From the NCBI RefSeq assembly GCF_001981305.1, contig NZ_MSCW01000007.1:704596-768595 (forward strand): 64,000 bases of DNA, in the 5' to 3' direction. A program made the translations under genes and the position numbers. This document shows, piece after piece, positions 16,392-25,399 of the stretch (position 1 is the stretch's first letter; each line of letters starts with the position of its first letter). The notes below the pieces were generated by a model. It saw only the letters and a program-made list of their open reading frames with translations, was not told the origin of the DNA and made no database searches. Origin of the DNA: Marinobacter lutaoensis (GTDB taxonomy: Bacteria; Pseudomonadota; Gammaproteobacteria; Pseudomonadales; Oleiphilaceae).

Positions 16392-17501
16392 ATGTCCGTA
16401 GAGGTCCAGGAAATCCCCTGTCGCGAAGGCCACCTTGGCCTGCTCACGCTGAACGCGCCCGACACCCTGAATGCCCTCACCGAACCGATGGTGGAACAGG
16501 CCCAGGCGGCCCTGGACCGCTGGGCGACCGACCGCCGCATCTGCCTGGTGCTGCTGCAGGGGGCCGGCGACCGCGCCTTTTGCGCCGGCGGCAACATCCG
16601 CCAGCTCTATCAGGGCCTGGCCTGCGGTGACACCGACGCCGCCGCCCGCTTTTTCACCCGGGAATACCGGCTCGACTACAGCCTGCACCGCTACCCCAAG
16701 CCGGTGCTGGGCATCGGCCATGGCATCGTCATGGGGGGTGGCCTGGGATTGCTGTCCGCCTGCCGCTACCGGCTGATCACGCCCGATGTCACCCTGGCCA
16801 TGCCGGAAATCGCCATCGGCCTGTTTCCGGACGTCGGCGCCAGCTGGTTTCTCAACCGGCTGCCCGGTCGCCTGGGGCTGTTCATGGGCCTGACCGGCGC
16901 CCGCCTGAACGTTTCCGACGCCCTGCGGGTCGGACTGGCCGACCTGGCGTTGCTGCCGGAGGATCGCCCGGCCCTGCTCGACGCCCTGCGGGAGCAGCGT
17001 TGGACCGGCGACGCGGCGGCCGACGACAACCGTCTGTTCCGGCTGCTGAACCAGATGCACGCCCCGGACTACCGGGCCCTGCCCGACAGCCACCTGGAGC
17101 GGCACGAACAAGCGATTGCCCGGCTCAGCGCCGGTACCGAACTGCCGGAGATCGTCGAACACCTGCTGGCCTCGGCGCCGGACAGCGACTGGTGGCAGGA
17201 TTGCATCGATACCCTGCGGGCCGGCTGTCCGGTCACCGCCTGGCTGGTCTGGAGCCAGCTGAAGAAGGCCCAGCAGATGTCACTGAAGGCTATTTTCCGG
17301 ATGGAACTGGCCATGGCCCTGACCTGCTGCCGGCGCCCGGACCTGCCGGAAGGCATCCGCGCCCGGCTCATCGACCGGGACCAAACGCCCGTCTGGTCCT
17401 ATGCTTCCGTGGCGGAGGTACCGACCGAGGTGGTGGCGGCCCATTTCGTCCCGGAATGGGACGACCAGACCGATCCCATGCGGCTGCAGGACCTGGGCTA
17501 G
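16392..17501 (+). CDS. Enoyl-CoA hydratase/isomerase family, 3-hydroxyisobutyryl-CoA hydrolase-like
   Basis: A 369-residue crotonase-fold protein. The oxyanion-hole segments DRAFCAGGNIRQLY and GIVMGGGLGLLSACRYRL are present. MPEIAIGLFPDVGASWFLNR, the long C-terminal region and the length are the pattern of 3-hydroxyisobutyryl-CoA hydrolases (valine degradation) rather than short 260-residue hydratases. The predicted reaction is thioester hydrolysis of 3-hydroxyisobutyryl-CoA, with a plain hydratase or isomerase as alternative. CGGAGG eight bases upstream fixes this ATG. An in-frame ATG 40 codons earlier lacks a site. Its end overlaps the ankyrin gene on the other strand by four bases. No other valine-pathway gene is near. 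Confidence 0.85.
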   Translation: MSVEVQEIPCREGHLGLLTLNAPDTLNALTEPMVEQAQAALDRWATDRRICLVLLQGAGDRAFCAGGNIRQLYQGLACGDTDAAARFFTREYRLDYSLHRYPKPVLGIGHGIVMGGGLGLLSACRYRLITPDVTLAMPEIAIGLFPDVGASWFLNRLPGRLGLFMGLTGARLNVSDALRVGLADLALLPEDRPALLDALREQRWTGDAAADDNRLFRLLNQMHAPDYRALPDSHLERHEQAIARLSAGTELPEIVEHLLASAPDSDWWQDCIDTLRAGCPVTAWLVWSQLKKAQQMSLKAIFRMELAMALTCCRRPDLPEGIRARLIDRDQTPVWSYASVAEVPTEVVAAHFVPEWDDQTDPMRLQDLG

Positions 17502-18190
17502 TCCCGGGCGCCGGCCTGGATCAACAACATGTCCAGATCCGGATAGCCGAGGGCGCGGGCCCGTTGCAGGGCGGTGCCGCCGTCCGCCGCCCGAAAGTGA
17601 ACGTCGGCGCCGGCGGCCAGCAGCATTTCCGCCATCAGCAAGTCCCCCTGGCCGACGATTTTCATCAGCAGGGATTCGCCGCCCGGCTGCACGTTGACGT
17701 TGGCCCCCGCCGACACCAGCGTTTTCACCACCGATACCTGCCCCTGCTCCGCCGCCCGTACCACCGGCGTATACCCGGCCCGGTCCCGGGCGTTGACATC
17801 CGCCCCGGCCGACAACAGCAGCTGTACCAGGCGCAGGCGTCCCGCCGCCGACGCGGCCATCAGGGGCGTTTCGCCATTGGCCGAGGCCAGGTCCGGGTCC
17901 GCTCCCTGCGTCAGCAGATACCAGGCCACCCGGTCCCGTCCGGCCCGGACAGCGGCCATCAGCGGCGTCCCCCGTTCCGTCAGGGCGTTCAGAGGGTGGC
18001 CGGACTCGGCCAGGCCACGCACCCGTTCCAGATCGCCGGAGGCGGCGGCCGCCATCAGCGGCGTGCCGGCTTCGGTGGCGGTGGTGCGGGCCAGATTACT
18101 GGGCGTCCGGGCGGCGACACAGGCGGACAACAGGACAAGCAGTGAAACAACAACAAACGGTGAACGGGCAGCGCCGTATCCCTGGGCCAT
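17498..18190 (-). CDS. Ankyrin-repeat lipoprotein
   Basis: 230 residues. An N-terminal signal ending in the lipobox LLSAC (Cys at about residue 24) points to lipid anchoring in the envelope. The rest is about five to six ankyrin repeats of 33 residues (GTPLMAAAASGDLERVRGL, GETPLMAASAAGRLRLVQLL, GYTPVVRAAEQGQVSVVKTL and others). Such proteins bind other proteins, and the partner is unknown. It converges with the hydratase-type gene, stops overlapping, and nothing nearby forms an operon with it. Known bacterial ankyrin lipoproteins have diverse roles, including catalase support and toxin immunity, so no function is assigned. Confidence 0.87.
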   Translation of the reverse strand: MAQGYGAARSPFVVVSLLVLLSACVAARTPSNLARTTATEAGTPLMAAAASGDLERVRGLAESGHPLNALTERGTPLMAAVRAGRDRVAWYLLTQGADPDLASANGETPLMAASAAGRLRLVQLLLSAGADVNARDRAGYTPVVRAAEQGQVSVVKTLVSAGANVNVQPGGESLLMKIVGQGDLLMAEMLLAAGADVHFRAADGGTALQRARALGYPDLDMLLIQAGARD

Positions 18191-18281
18191 GATCGGGTCT
18201 CTGAGTCTGGTTATTCTTGAAATCGGGTGCGTGCTCGGGGCCTATTCTGGGCGGCGACCGGCCGGAATTAAATCGAGCCGG

Positions 18282-20417
18282 TCACAACTCCGGCGCCTGC
18301 GCCAGCAGGGCGCGGACCACCGACCGCAGCCGCGCCTCGCCCTGGCGCTGGCCCAGGCACAGCCCGTCCTGCCGCAGCGCCTGCCAGTCCCGCCCCCGGA
18401 GCACCGCCGCCACCCACAATGGCAGTTCACCCTGGTCCCGGACTCGGGCCAGTACCCCAGGGCACCGGGACAGCGCCCGCAGCACCGGCCAGCACAGATC
18501 GTAGCCCCGGTGGCCATGGGCAAAGCCCTGCAAATCCCGCTGATCGAGTGGCTCCAGCTGGCCGTCCGCCGGCAGATCCTCAAGCACGGAGACCAGCAGC
18601 TCCGGCGCCATCGCCTGCCAGTGCCGCAGCAGCAGATCCGGCCAGTGCCGGACCAGACGCTGGCGCAGTGTGGCCACCAGCGACTGGCCGGGGGCGTTCA
18701 GCCCCGTCGCCATCTGCAGGGGGTACTCGCCGCTGGTGGCTTCCCGCTGCACGCCGATCCTCACCACGGCTAGGCCGCAGGACTGCCAGAAACGCAGCAG
18801 TTCGGGCGTGGCCCCGAAACTGGTACCCAGCACCGCCAACCCTGCCCGGGCGCTCCAGTCCCGGGCCGCCCGCACCAGCCGCTGACCGATGCCCTGGCGG
18901 CGAGCCCCGGCCGCCACCGCGATCCGCACCACCCGCAGCATCCGCCCGCGGGCCGCCTCCGCCAGGCCGCCATGGCAGGCCAGCGACTGCGCCAGCAGGT
19001 GCCCCCGCAGCCGCCGCCGGCCCTGTGCCACCGCCTCGGCCAGCGGCGCCGGCAAGCCGCCTTCCCGTGCCGCCCAGAGCAGGCCGACAATCCGGCCCTG
19101 GACGCGGGCGCACCAGGTCTGCGCCGCCGGATCGTCCAGCCACTGGCGCAGATCCGCCGGCGTGGTGCGGTAGTGAGCGTCCACCAGCAAGCCGAAGGCC
19201 TCCGCCAGCTCCGCCTCCGGTGCCCCGGCCGGCGACCAGGGTTCCACGGTCACCCCACCCTCCGAACCGGCCGGTCCGGTCGCCTCCGAACCGCTGGCCG
19301 ACAGCAGGAACAACCGGTCGATCAGCGGTTCCAGGGGGTCGGAGCCGGCCCAGCGCACCGGCTGGCTCAGGCTCAGCGCCTGCCAATGCGGCGTCTCCGT
19401 CTCCAGCGTCGCCCGGAAGCGGATCGCAAAGCCCCGGCCCGAGCCCTCGTATCCGTGCACGGTGGAGCAGAAGGCGACCCGGGGCCAGCCCAGCAGCAGC
19501 GCCCGCAGGCGGTCCGGGGGAATCGCCGCGGCTTCGTCCACCAGCAGCACTTCCGCCGGCGGCCGTAGGGCCAGCAGTTCCGGCACCGGCTGGTAGCGGA
19601 TTTCCGCACCGGCGGCGGTGACCAGCCGGTCCGGCCCGACCTCGGCCAAGTCCCCGGTCAGCGCCGTCTCGGCGTGTCGCATCAGAGTGGCAATACTGTC
19701 CGGCGACGGTCCGGTGACCAGGATCCGCGAGCGGCCCCGCCGAAGCAGTTGTGCCGCCGCCAGGCCCAGAGCGGCGGACTTGCCCCGGCCCCGGTCCGCG
19801 GTCACCACCACCGGCCGGCGGCGGCGACCGAGACCGAAGCGGACCAGCGCTGTCACCAGCCGTGCCTGATCCTCGGTAGCGGCGACCCGAAACGGTGTCT
19901 CCGGCTCCGCCAGCACCGGCAGCGCCAGGGGCACCCGGGTGGGGCAGACCACCCGGATCAGCGAGTCGGAGGCCCGGAGCAGCGCAGCCATGCGGGCGGC
20001 GAACGGGTGCCGGTCGGCCCCGTCCAGGCCGGTCCGCGCGTAATCGGGGTCGTCGAAGGTCGGCCACTGGGCCAGCGGCGGCATCAGCCAGAACAACAGG
20101 CCACCGGCACGCAGGGTGCCGGCCAGCGCGGCCAGCGCATCCGGCGGATTGCCGTGCCAACCGTCCCAGACCAACAGGTCCAGCTCCCGGCCCAGCCAGT
20201 CCCGGGCCCGCGCCGGCGCCACCGGCATCAACGCCGGGTGGGGCCGGTCGTTCGCCGGCCCGGTCCACAGACCCGCCCCCCACAACGGTGTCGGCAGCTG
20301 CCGCCGTAACCACGCCAGCGCCTCCGGCCTCGGGCCCTCCACCAGCACCAGCCGGCGCTCCCCACGCCGCGCCAGCCGTTGCGCGAACGCGGACCAGTCG
20401 GTTGTGTCCGTTGTCAT
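18282..20417 (-). CDS. tmcA: tRNA(Met) cytidine acetyltransferase TmcA
   Basis: A 711-residue enzyme that makes N4-acetylcytidine at the wobble base of elongator tRNA-Met using acetyl-CoA and ATP. Order: N-terminal DUF1726-like domain (about 1-160), RecA-like helicase/ATPase with Walker A TADRGRGKSAALG at about 200 and LLVDEAAAIP, then a GNAT acetyltransferase domain with RIAVAAGARRQGIGQRLV, and a C-terminal tRNA-binding region. Length matches E. coli TmcA (671) plus a short extension. The frame stays open far upstream, but only this ATG (MTTDTTDW) gives TmcA-like sequence. It diverges from a helicase gene with 54 bases between the starts. Call is firm. Confidence 0.93.
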   Translation of the reverse strand: MTTDTTDWSAFAQRLARRGERRLVLVEGPRPEALAWLRRQLPTPLWGAGLWTGPANDRPHPALMPVAPARARDWLGRELDLLVWDGWHGNPPDALAALAGTLRAGGLLFWLMPPLAQWPTFDDPDYARTGLDGADRHPFAARMAALLRASDSLIRVVCPTRVPLALPVLAEPETPFRVAATEDQARLVTALVRFGLGRRRRPVVVTADRGRGKSAALGLAAAQLLRRGRSRILVTGPSPDSIATLMRHAETALTGDLAEVGPDRLVTAAGAEIRYQPVPELLALRPPAEVLLVDEAAAIPPDRLRALLLGWPRVAFCSTVHGYEGSGRGFAIRFRATLETETPHWQALSLSQPVRWAGSDPLEPLIDRLFLLSASGSEATGPAGSEGGVTVEPWSPAGAPEAELAEAFGLLVDAHYRTTPADLRQWLDDPAAQTWCARVQGRIVGLLWAAREGGLPAPLAEAVAQGRRRLRGHLLAQSLACHGGLAEAARGRMLRVVRIAVAAGARRQGIGQRLVRAARDWSARAGLAVLGTSFGATPELLRFWQSCGLAVVRIGVQREATSGEYPLQMATGLNAPGQSLVATLRQRLVRHWPDLLLRHWQAMAPELLVSVLEDLPADGQLEPLDQRDLQGFAHGHRGYDLCWPVLRALSRCPGVLARVRDQGELPLWVAAVLRGRDWQALRQDGLCLGQRQGEARLRSVVRALLAQAPEL

Positions 20418-20471
20418 CGACTCCCTCCCGGCCCGGTATCCGCCCCGGCCGTTGCCCAGTACAATAGCGCC

Positions 20472-22745
20472 ATGCCAAGCCACAGCCCATCCGCCCCATC
20501 CACGCCCCTGCCGGATTTTCTGACCGACGAGCAGCGGGCGATCATCACCGCCGGCTACGAGCACGCCGTGATCACGGCGGTGGCCGGCAGCGGCAAGACC
20601 TCCACCCTGGCGTGGCGCATCCGCTATCTGCTGGAGCAGGGACACGACCCCAACCGGATGCTGGTGCTGATGTTCAACCGCAGCGCCCGCGCCGATTTCC
20701 AGCGCAAGCTGGGGCAGGTCTGCGGCCAAACCGGGCTGGCCCTGCCGGAAATCCGCACCTACCACGCCATGGGCCTGCGATTGTACCGGCGCTTCGTGCG
20801 CGAGGGATACCTGCCGGGATTTTCCGAGCAGATCCTCACCGAGCAGGAGATCCACTATCAGGTCTGGCAGCTCACCCGTCGGCTGGCGCCGGAGGAACTC
20901 GCGGACGACATCCGCCGCAACAAGAAGGAGTACGTGGAAACCGCCAGCGGCTTCATCGACTTGGTGAAAACCACACTGTCGCCGGCAGAGGTGGTGTTCG
21001 AGTCCCTCGGCTACGCCGACCGCCACCGCTACCTGATCGACCTGTTCCACAGCTTCGAACAGTGGCGCAAGGGCGAAAGCCGGATCAGCTACGCCGACAT
21101 GCTGTATGAACCGGTGATGGCGATCCACCAGAACCCGCCGCTGCAGCGGCGGGTGGGCAACAAGATGGACCTGATTCTGGTGGACGAGTATCAGGACACC
21201 AACGAGATCCAGCACCTGTTGCTGCGCTACGTCGCCGGCGACCGGGCCCGGGTCACGGTGGTCGGCGATCCGGACCAGACCATCTACGAATTCCGGGGCG
21301 CCCGGCCGGAGTTCATCCTCCGGCGCTTCAGCGAGGAGTTCGGCAACCCCCTGGAGCAGACCCTCAGCTACACCTTCCGTTACGGCCACCGAGTGGCGCT
21401 GCTGGCCAACCACCTGATCAGCCACAACCGGGGCCGCAAAGACGTGATGTGCCACGCGCACCCGTCCACCCCCGCAACCTCGGTGCAGCTGCACCGTTCG
21501 GAAACCGACGCCGGGCCGGTTCTGAAGATTCTGCGCACCCTGTCGCCGGAGGCGCTGGCCGACACCGCCATTCTGTTCCGGGTCTGGAGCCAGAGCGTTG
21601 CCATTGAGCTGAAACTGCTGGCGCGCCAGATTCCGTACCGGATCGATGCCGGCAAGGGCGCCCTGTTCAGCCGGGAAGTCGAGGCCATCATCGCGCTGTT
21701 GACGGTCGTCAGCGGCCGGCTCGCGGCGCGGCCGGAACTGGACCGGCGGGCCCTCGCCCGTCAGCTGCTGCGTTTTCCCCACGTCGGCCTCAGGGAACCG
21801 GAGCTGGACAGCCTGGCTCAGTTTCTGGCCGGCTTCACCGACGGCTGGCATGAACGGCTCCTGGCCATGGACTTCAGCGCGCTGTCCGCACCGGCCGCCC
21901 GCAAACTGCGCGCACTGGGCGACGCCCTGGCGCAACTGCGGGGTTTCCGGGGCCCGGCCGCGACCCTCCTGCGCCGTTACGCCGAGGCCACCGAGCTGTT
22001 CGAGGGTCTCCGTTCGCTGGCGCTGACCCACGAGAGCGCCGACGAGCGCATCGACACCGTCGAGGGCATCCTGAACTACCTCAAGGGCCTGGACGTGAAC
22101 GGTGAGGATGCCCTGGAGCACCTGCTGGCCCTGAAGCGACAGGCCAGCGAACGCGCCGACCAGGGCGTCCTGCTGTCCACCATCCACCGCACCAAGGGCC
22201 TGGAGTGGGACACCGTGATTCTGCCCGGCCTGCAGGAAAAATACCTGCCCTACACGCCGCGTCCCCAGGACGACGCCCAGGCCTTTCTGGAAAGCGAGCG
22301 ACGGCTGCTGTACGTGGCCATGACTCGGGCCCGCCACGCCCTGCACCTGATCACCCGTCCGGCCAGCCAGCGCCCGCATCTGGAGGGCGACCAGGGGCCC
22401 AGCCGGTTCCTGACCGAATGCTGTGTCGAGCTGTCCCTGGAACTGGGCGATCGGCTCCACCGGTCGCCCGGTGAACGTCCGTCCCGGCTGCACCTGGAGG
22501 CGCCGCTGACCGCCGTCGGCCAGCGCTACGCGGAGCGCGAGGGTGTCGAGGTGGCGGGCGCGCCGCAGCCGGCGGTCGACGCCAGCGCGCCGGTCTGGCA
22601 CCACCCCCGCGTCAGCCATGCCATCTTCGGCCCCGGCACGGTGCTGGCCGAGGACGAGCGCTCGTTCGAGGTGCGTTTCGACCGGGGCGACACCCTCAAC
22701 TTCAGCAAGAAAAGCGCCCACCTGTACTTCACCGCCCTGCCCTGA
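20472..22745 (+). CDS. UvrD/Rep-family superfamily 1 DNA helicase
   Basis: A 757-residue ATP-dependent helicase, the second in the window and clearly distinct from UvrD. Motifs: Q-motif FLTDEQRAII, Walker A AVAGSGKTSTLAW, motif Ia MFNRSARADFQRKL, Walker B LILVDEYQDTNEIQ, GDPDQTIYEFRGA, SYTFRYGHRVA, motif V STIHRTKGLEWD and motif VI YVAMTRARHALH. The tail VSHAIFGPGTVLAEDE ... FSKKSAHL is a Tudor-like segment as in UvrD. The frame could run upstream, but this ATG follows the tmcA start region closely and the protein begins there sensibly. Its specific repair or replication role is not evident. Family certain. Confidence 0.92.
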   Translation: MPSHSPSAPSTPLPDFLTDEQRAIITAGYEHAVITAVAGSGKTSTLAWRIRYLLEQGHDPNRMLVLMFNRSARADFQRKLGQVCGQTGLALPEIRTYHAMGLRLYRRFVREGYLPGFSEQILTEQEIHYQVWQLTRRLAPEELADDIRRNKKEYVETASGFIDLVKTTLSPAEVVFESLGYADRHRYLIDLFHSFEQWRKGESRISYADMLYEPVMAIHQNPPLQRRVGNKMDLILVDEYQDTNEIQHLLLRYVAGDRARVTVVGDPDQTIYEFRGARPEFILRRFSEEFGNPLEQTLSYTFRYGHRVALLANHLISHNRGRKDVMCHAHPSTPATSVQLHRSETDAGPVLKILRTLSPEALADTAILFRVWSQSVAIELKLLARQIPYRIDAGKGALFSREVEAIIALLTVVSGRLAARPELDRRALARQLLRFPHVGLREPELDSLAQFLAGFTDGWHERLLAMDFSALSAPAARKLRALGDALAQLRGFRGPAATLLRRYAEATELFEGLRSLALTHESADERIDTVEGILNYLKGLDVNGEDALEHLLALKRQASERADQGVLLSTIHRTKGLEWDTVILPGLQEKYLPYTPRPQDDAQAFLESERRLLYVAMTRARHALHLITRPASQRPHLEGDQGPSRFLTECCVELSLELGDRLHRSPGERPSRLHLEAPLTAVGQRYAEREGVEVAGAPQPAVDASAPVWHHPRVSHAIFGPGTVLAEDERSFEVRFDRGDTLNFSKKSAHLYFTALP

Positions 22746-22805
22746 CCGATTCCGGTCACCGGCGGCCAAGAGTGTGACAATGACGTAACAAAGCCCCGGC
22801 GGCCT

Positions 22806-22834
22806 TTGTGTTTTGCCCCCGGCTGCCTTAGATT
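22806..22834 (+). promoter_or_regulatory. Candidate sigma-70 promoter for the OmpA-family gene
   Basis: TTGTGT, 17 bases, TAGATT, about 60 bases upstream of the OmpA-family start. It matches 4 of 6 bases in each hexamer with optimal spacing and lies in the short non-coding gap after the helicase gene. A by-eye match only. Confidence 0.4.
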
Positions 22835-22893
22835 CCCAGTAGACACGCTTTCCGTCGGTATCGACACAACACCCCAGGAACAGGAGGTTCGGC

Positions 22894-24102
22894 ATGAACA
22901 TCATGCGCCCCGTGGCGATGGCCGCCATCGCCTCGACCCTGGCCGGCCCGGCGCTGGCCGACCGTCAGGAAACCCTGTACATCAACCCCTTCGCCGCGTT
23001 CCAGCTGTTCGATGACGCCCGGGACCTGAGCGAGACCGGCACCTTCGGCGTGGGCGTCGAGTACCGGTTCATGCCGCGCTGGGCGCTGGAGGCCCTGTAT
23101 TCCCGGGCCAGCGCCGACCGCAAATACGTGCCCGGCTCCTCCGACTTCGACGAAATCCGGCTCGACGGCACCTACTACTTCGCCGACCCGGACCAAGCCT
23201 GGAACCCGTACCTCTCGTTCGGGGCTGGCCACGCCAACTTCGGGGTCGACGATCCGGCGCCGAAGACCGCCGGCACCAGCCACGATGAAACCCGCGTCAA
23301 CGTCGGCACCGGGGTGCGCTACAACATCTCCGACACGGTCTCCCTGCGCGGGGATCTGCGGGAATTCCACGGTGTCGATGAAAGCACCTTTGACACCCAG
23401 GTGTCGCTCGGCATCAGCGTTGCCTTCGCCCGTACCCTGGCCAGCGCCGCGCCGGCGCCCCGGCCGGTACCGGACAGCGACGGGGACGGTGTCAACGACA
23501 ACCGGGACCAATGCCCGGGTACCCGTGCCGGGGCCACCGTGGACGCCACCGGCTGTGAACCGGACGCCGACGGCGACGGTGTCGCCGACGCCCGCGATGC
23601 CTGCCCGAACACGCCCCGGGGCGCCCGGGTGGACAGTCGGGGCTGCGAGCTGGACAGCGACGGTGATGGCGTGGTCGACAGCCAGGACCTGTGCCCGGAC
23701 ACCCAGGTGGGCGCCAAGGTGGACGACAGCGGCTGCGAGGGCGTGACCCAGACCATCCAGACCTTCGAGATCCGGGTCCAGTTCCCCACCAACAGTTCGG
23801 TGATCCGTGACGAATTTGATGCCGAGATCCGCCGGGTCGCCGACTTCCTGAAGGCCAATCCAAGCACCTTCGTGGAGATCGCCGGCCACACCGACAACCG
23901 GGGCGAGGCCCGCTACAACCAGTTCCTCTCCCAGCGGCGGGCCGAAGCCGTGGCCAACCGGCTGACCCAGGTGCTCGGCGTCAACCCCGACCGGGTCCGT
24001 GCCACCGGCTACGGCGAGGAACAGCCGATTGCCACCAACGACACCGCCGAAGGCCGTGCCGCCAACCGTCGGGTCGAGGCCCGCATCCAGGTCCGCCGTT
24101 GA
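22894..24102 (+). CDS. OmpA-family outer-membrane protein with thrombospondin-3-like calcium repeats
   Basis: 402 residues. A signal peptide (about 1-22, ending GPALA) leads to an N-terminal eight-strand beta-barrel (about 25-185) with alternating YFADPDQ, ISFGAG and VSLGISVAF strands. A linker of three 30-residue aspartate-rich repeats follows (about 194-283), each DxDGDGVxDxxDxCPxTxxGAxVDxxGCE, which bind calcium in related proteins. The C-terminal OmpA domain carries the peptidoglycan-binding signature HTDNRGEARYNQFLSQRRA. It should anchor the outer membrane to peptidoglycan. The ribosome-binding site is AGGAGG. The protein is OprF-like in layout, though I do not claim orthology. Upstream promoter and downstream terminator mark it as a single gene. 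Confidence 0.93.
   Translation: MNIMRPVAMAAIASTLAGPALADRQETLYINPFAAFQLFDDARDLSETGTFGVGVEYRFMPRWALEALYSRASADRKYVPGSSDFDEIRLDGTYYFADPDQAWNPYLSFGAGHANFGVDDPAPKTAGTSHDETRVNVGTGVRYNISDTVSLRGDLREFHGVDESTFDTQVSLGISVAFARTLASAAPAPRPVPDSDGDGVNDNRDQCPGTRAGATVDATGCEPDADGDGVADARDACPNTPRGARVDSRGCELDSDGDGVVDSQDLCPDTQVGAKVDDSGCEGVTQTIQTFEIRVQFPTNSSVIRDEFDAEIRRVADFLKANPSTFVEIAGHTDNRGEARYNQFLSQRRAEAVANRLTQVLGVNPDRVRATGYGEEQPIATNDTAEGRAANRRVEARIQVRR
23473..23742 (+). repeat. Three in-frame 90-base repeats encoding thrombospondin-3-like calcium-binding units
   Basis: Units begin at 23473, 23563 and 23653 with exact 90-base spacing. Each encodes 30 residues with the pattern DGDGV, then D, then C-P, then G-A, then V-D, then G-C-E. 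The two cysteines per unit could form disulfides. The even spacing and close DNA similarity indicate tandem duplication within the linker of the OmpA-family gene. Confidence 0.9.
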
Positions 24103-24122
24103 CATTCGGCCGCACCCACCAG

Positions 24123-24144
24123 AAAGGCGCCCCAGGGCGCCTTT
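24123..24144. terminator. Bidirectional terminator after the OmpA-family gene
   Basis: Perfect inverted repeat AAAGGCGCC / GGCGCCTTT with a 4-base loop, between two convergent genes. The A- and T-tracts at the stem ends make it suitable in either direction, and TTTCGTCGTTTC follows. Confidence 0.75.
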
Positions 24145-24151
24145 CGTCGTT

Positions 24152-25399
24152 TCAGGGTGGGTCGCGCCGGGCGTCCAGCAGCAGGTTGCGGGGTGTCAAC
24201 GCCCGCTCGCAGAAGGTTCCCAGCCGGACTCGGTAGCCCTGCTCTTCCAGAAACACGGCATAGTCCAGCACCAGCCACAGCTCCAGCGGACGCCGGAACA
24301 GGTGGCGCAGCAGTTCGTGCCGCCGCACTTGACGGAAACGCCGGCGCCCCACCGCCAACCAGTACGGCCAGTCCACCGCGTCCGGCAGTGGCAGCTGTTT
24401 CCGCGCCGCCGCCCAGCGGCAGAAGGCTTCGAACCCCTCCCGCATCAGCCGAGATGGGTGCGAGGGCACCGGCAGGTAGTGGTCGCAGCCCCGAAGCTGC
24501 CGCTGCAACGCATCGAACCCCAGCCGCCACTGGCTCGCCTCCGCCGTCTGGGCCCGGACCCGGGCCGGGGCGGTCACCGTTTCCTGCACCGCCAGGCGCA
24601 GCTCGTCGCGGTTCAGCGTCAGCCTGTCCGGGTTCCGCCGGATCCGTTCGGACAACGGCTGATGGCGGTCGGCGGCGGTCAGGTGGTAGCAGCAGGGAGA
24701 CAGACTCAGGCGCGGCGCGGCGCCAGTGCCGGCCAAGTGCAGCAGGCGGCGGTGCAGGTCACCGCAGGCGTGCAGGGCGACACCGTGGGTGGCGTCCGGC
24801 CAGGTCAGGTCTCCGGCCATCACATCCTGGCAGCGGAGCTCGACGGCGTCACCGAACTGCCGCGCCAGCCGGTTGCCGTCCGCCACCAGTTGCGGGTTCC
24901 ACTCGAATCCAGTGACTCCGGTCGGGCCGTGGCGGGCCAGGGTCCGGGCCAGGTGGCCCTTGCCGCAGCACCAGTCCAAGACACCGGTCGCCAGTGGCAA
25001 CAACGCCGCGGCGAAGGCGCCGGCCTGCTGACGCTTGCGTCCAGGCATGTCGACCGCCTGCGTTTCCGGCAGGCGCACCGCCGCCAGCCGGTCCGGCGGC
25101 GGTGCCAGCGTCGGCAGCGCGATCCGTTCACCGTGGCCGGCCAGCCCCGGCAGCCAGCGACTCAGGCCGTTCGCCAGCTGTTCCGGGCGGGCATCGTAAT
25201 GGTCACAGTCGGCGTCGCTCAGGGCTTCCAGCCAGGCCGCCAGTTCTGGCCACTGACGCGCCCAGCCGGGTTGGGGCTCCATGAACGGCACCGGCCGCCA
25301 GAGCGCCTCATGGGAACGCAGCCAATCGTTGAGTGCGCACCAGCGGGAGTAAAAAGACGGTGCGGGGTCGTGTAAACTCGCGTCCGGAGGAAACGACAT
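24152..25399 (-). CDS. SAM-dependent methyltransferase of unknown substrate
   Basis: 415 residues. The SAM-binding motif is VLDWCCGKGHLARTLARHG (about residue 140), followed by VTGFEWNPQLV and, later, VALHACGDLHRRLLHLA and LSPCCYHL, the pattern of the Methyltransf_32 group (small-subunit or RNA-related methyltransferases of the GSTCD/METTL type). The motif CCYH is typical of that group. The likely ATG is MSFPPDAS, whose start codon overlaps that of the divergent RNA methyltransferase gene on the other strand. Ribosome-binding support is weak (AAAGG), so the start is uncertain. RNA as substrate is only a guess. Confidence 0.75.
   Translation of the reverse strand: MSFPPDASLHDPAPSFYSRWCALNDWLRSHEALWRPVPFMEPQPGWARQWPELAAWLEALSDADCDHYDARPEQLANGLSRWLPGLAGHGERIALPTLAPPPDRLAAVRLPETQAVDMPGRKRQQAGAFAAALLPLATGVLDWCCGKGHLARTLARHGPTGVTGFEWNPQLVADGNRLARQFGDAVELRCQDVMAGDLTWPDATHGVALHACGDLHRRLLHLAGTGAAPRLSLSPCCYHLTAADRHQPLSERIRRNPDRLTLNRDELRLAVQETVTAPARVRAQTAEASQWRLGFDALQRQLRGCDHYLPVPSHPSRLMREGFEAFCRWAAARKQLPLPDAVDWPYWLAVGRRRFRQVRRHELLRHLFRRPLELWLVLDYAVFLEEQGYRVRLGTFCERALTPRNLLLDARRDPP

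Noticed and set aside
18282..22928. A very long open frame on the minus strand extending far upstream of tmcA
   Set aside because: Only the part from the ATG at 20417 resembles TmcA. The rest is antisense to the helicase gene and is not protein-like.
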